From DATKOF01 sp035524795 (lineage in GTDB: Bacteria; Pseudomonadota; Gammaproteobacteria; Burkholderiales; SG8-41), in assembly GCA_035524795.1 (NCBI GenBank), contig DATKOF010000034.1, positions 1 through 64,000 of the forward strand: DNA of 64,000 nucleotides. The letters are read 5' to 3'. This document shows positions 63,783 to 64,000 of this stretch, piece by piece. Within the stretch, counting starts at the first letter, position 1; the number at the start of each line of letters is the position of its first letter. A program made the translations under genes and the position numbers. The notes under the pieces are model-generated. The model was not told the origin of the DNA. It saw only the letters and a list, made by a program, of their open reading frames with translations, and made no database searches.

Positions 63783-64000
63783 ATGATCCCCTGGCTCGAC
63801 CGCACCGACCCCTTTCCGCCCGTGACTGCGGCGCTGGCCGATCCCGACGGCCTGCTCGCCGCCGGCGGCGGCCTCGAGCTGCCGCGGCTGCTCGATGCCT
63901 ACCGGCGCGGTATTTTTCCGTGGTACGGCGCCGGACAGCCGGTGCTGTGGTGGACGCCCGACCCGCGCACGGTGCTGTTCCCGCGAGAATTCAGGATTTC
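63783..64000 (+). CDS. aat: Leucyl/phenylalanyl-tRNA-protein transferase (5' part)
   Basis: Open from ATG 63783 to the window edge: MIPWLDRTDPFPPVTAALAD, then GLLAAGGGLELPRLLDAYRRGIFPWY-type sequence and VLWWTPDPRTVLFP. These are the conserved N-terminal motifs of Aat, which adds Leu/Phe to N-degron substrates. About 72 of some 230 residues are visible; the rest lies outside the window. Confidence 0.95.
   Translation, partial: MIPWLDRTDPFPPVTAALADPDGLLAAGGGLELPRLLDAYRRGIFPWYGAGQPVLWWTPDPRTVLFPREFRI

Overview
The window is GC-rich, gene-dense DNA from a betaproteobacterium. The radA-alr-lplT cluster, the cysE/trmJ/suhB neighbourhood, the AmmeMemoRadiSam trio, NsrR/FNR control and a mixed isc-suf operon all fit a facultatively anaerobic or denitrifying environmental member (Rhodocyclales/Nitrosomonadales/Burkholderiales-like). 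I cannot name the genus. No rRNA, tRNA, transposase, integrase or phage structural gene was recognised.

Layout. 1-1385: relic type II-C CRISPR locus. A cas9 fragment is joined out of frame to an N-terminally deleted cas1, followed by an intact cas2 and a five-repeat array between two perfect hairpins. 1433-2691: small membrane protein, an unlisted 59-residue ORF and a vapBC toxin-antitoxin pair. 2760-11763: mostly minus-strand housekeeping (radA, alr, TPM/LemA envelope cluster, family 4 UDG, rimI, tsaB, an orphan DGQHR protein), with lplT on plus. 11996-15560: exported six-EF-hand protein and a small exported protein divergent from ompR/envZ. 15648-18428: desaturase, thpR, ispF, ispD. 18535-24505: Memo/AMMECR1/radical-SAM trio and mfd.

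24506-30701 is the accessory island and the most unusual part. The 3' end of mfd recurs as four decayed copies, each closing a short cargo module: hicB plus frameshifted hicA; a toxin-like gene with a DUF2283 gene; an AT-rich pair whose second product carries a HEPN RX4H motif, followed by ridA/alcohol dehydrogenase/cupin; and arsR plus an SDR with a perfect palindromic operator. This looks like repeated insertion at the mfd 3' end with displacement of older tails.

30732-40065: DUF202, MEDS, tag, DUF4139 and small exported proteins; then an NsrR/FNR-controlled NO-detoxification group (nsrR, truncated haemoglobin, ferredoxin-flavin reductase, nrtS), ppk2 and a CDGSH protein. 40265-43427: hemN and fnr diverging around an FNR box, then serB. 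43443-53087: one long minus-strand block for Fe-S assembly (iscR, iscS, iscA, sufBCDSU, nfu) with cysE and trmJ upstream; an IscR type-1 site precedes iscR. 53149-64000: suhB, mutS, slyD, a DUF7931-like gene, an Ala/Pro lipoprotein, hexose-6-phosphate mutarotase, dapA-bamC-MBL, homospermidine synthase, ompW (FNR box upstream) and the start of aat.

The common theme outside the island is oxygen/nitric-oxide-responsive physiology: FNR and its target sites, NsrR, IscR-controlled Fe-S supply, and anaerobic haem synthesis.
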